From Amphiduros pacificus (taxonomy: Eukaryota; Annelida; Polychaeta; Phyllodocida; Hesionidae), in the NCBI GenBank assembly GCA_949316495.1, contig OX439004.1, positions 17,405,267 to 17,469,266 on the forward strand: a DNA stretch of 64,000 nucleotides. Direction: 5' to 3'. The position numbers and the translations under genes were made by a program. Under the pieces are notes generated by a model, which was not told the origin of the DNA, ran no database searches, and saw only the letters and a list, made by a program, of their open reading frames with translations. Of the stretch, positions 62,880-64,000 are shown in pieces (position 1 is the first letter of the stretch; every line of letters starts with the position of its first letter).

Positions 62880-64000
62880 TAAGATTCCTCAAGAAGGGGA
62901 TTAGATGATTTTGGCAATGGAGTGACCTCCGACACTTGTCAAGGCTGACCACACCTATTTCTTTAACATAACCTCAAACTGCTCATCAAACAATCTCTGA
63001 GAAATCGATGAAATTGTTTCATATTGTGCGCATAAGTCTACATATGGAGGGTTTTGAATGTGTTTGATGATAGTCGACCGTTGCTAATTATCAAGGTCAT
63101 CTACGCCCATTTCTTCAACAGGGCTGTAAGTATGATGGTATTTTGAACATCATATGTACAAGGTTGTCCATGCCTTTAATATAACTTTACGTATGCAGTT
63201 TAAAAGTGATGAAAATAAAAAAGGATCCCATTACAGAAATGTGGATGGGTTTGATGATGCAAATAATTAAAAACAAATAATTAAGATCAGCCTCGCAGAT
63301 TTCTACCCCAAAACTCACATTTGATGCTATTTTCGAATATGCCGCTGATCCCCTGCATACTAGAAATAGGTATACCGGCTCTATAGCTAATTACCTGAAT
63401 ATTCAAAAGTTATCCCTACCAAGCCCGGGTGGGTTAGAAGAAATAAAAACCCTTATTTGGTCCAATTTTCGGACATATCACTGATCCCCTACAAACCGGA
63501 CATAGTTATGCTTGCTCTAATTTGTTTTTTCTAAGATGTATTTTACTTTGATTTTCTAAACGTTATAATATGAACGATATGAAGACATGGGCCCGATTGA
63601 CCTTTGACTATTGATAAAGGTCACAAATTCTAGGAGGTAATTGGGAGTTTAGAAAAATGATTAGAGCTAAATTCTTAGTCTTAAAAATATGGAGTTCATT
63701 TGGGCTAAATAACAATTTAAAGTTGGTAGAGAAAATTTGAAAAAAAATAGATTTTCCATTTGATTTCCAAAACATCATCATCAGAGCCATGTTGAATAAA
63801 TGGGCTTGGTTGACCTTGAATATAAACGAAGGTGACTCATCAAGAAACACATTCAATCCATCTTATAGTGTAAACAGTGTGCTCGGAGTATCACTCGGAG
63901 AAAACCAAATATAAAGTATGCAACAAACCTCACTATTTCATTGGATATTCTTTCGGAAAATATGAAATATAGAATATCCCACAAACTTTATTAATTTGTT
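62880..64000. repeat. Degenerate repeats at the right edge
   Basis: CTGATCCCCTGCATACTAGA near 63345 and CTGATCCCCTACAAACCGGA near 63481 head two related segments about 136 bp apart. TCAAGGCTGACCACACCTAT and TCAAGGTCATCTACGCCCAT (62938 and 63100) form another diverged pair. The region looks like a decayed long-unit repeat that may continue past the window. Confidence 0.4.

Overview
This is a window of animal nuclear DNA, AT-rich, with spliced genes, GT-AG introns, tRNA-derived SINEs, DNA transposons and an unusually heavy load of minisatellites. The tRNA-derived SINE with a (CAAA)n tail and the domain mix of the main gene suggest a lophotrochozoan, most likely a mollusc. That taxonomic placement is inference.

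The one clear host gene lies on the minus strand and fills the left half, from 35159 down to 4647. I joined eight exons by splice sites and reading phase. Every junction keeps phase, giving 531 residues that end at a stop codon. In order they encode a SUEL/rhamnose-binding-type lectin domain, one CUB domain, one short sushi (CCP) domain, a short stalk, a transmembrane helix and a 206-residue cytoplasmic tail. The first exon(s), with the signal peptide, were not found. The tail carries a DSGIHS motif, identical to the beta-TrCP phosphodegron of beta-catenin, plus YxxM and YxxL-type tyrosine motifs.

The introns of this gene are filled with repeats. The 6.0 kb last intron holds a 33-bp minisatellite and, on the opposite strand, a 2.56 kb DNA transposon (7703-10265) with perfect 20-bp terminal inverted repeats. 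That transposon has a TATC direct repeat at its ends and carries a 343-residue FEN/XRN-type nuclease ORF; it is probably an internally deleted Academ-like element. The 5.6 kb intron holds a ~3.2 kb 33-bp array. The 13.6 kb intron holds a 3.7 kb 45-bp array, a 345-bp tandem duplication and a 15-bp array.

Downstream of the gene, at the left edge, are a 1.7 kb TTAA-flanked transposon (15-1729), a 40-bp minisatellite interrupted by a SINE, and a cluster of nuclear-receptor half-sites. To the right of 35.2 kb I found no convincing coding exon. That part holds two more SINE copies, a 32-bp array (2.8 kb), a 53-bp array (3.65 kb), a 21-bp polypyrimidine array, and 9-, 55- and 46-bp arrays. It also holds a ~280 bp perfect AAT run and unique sequence that could be intronic or regulatory.

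The very long open frames across the arrays (up to 1208 codons) are by-products of unit lengths divisible by three, or of periodicity, and are not called as genes. Several arrays vary mainly at one CpG present as CG, TG or CA, as expected from cytosine methylation.
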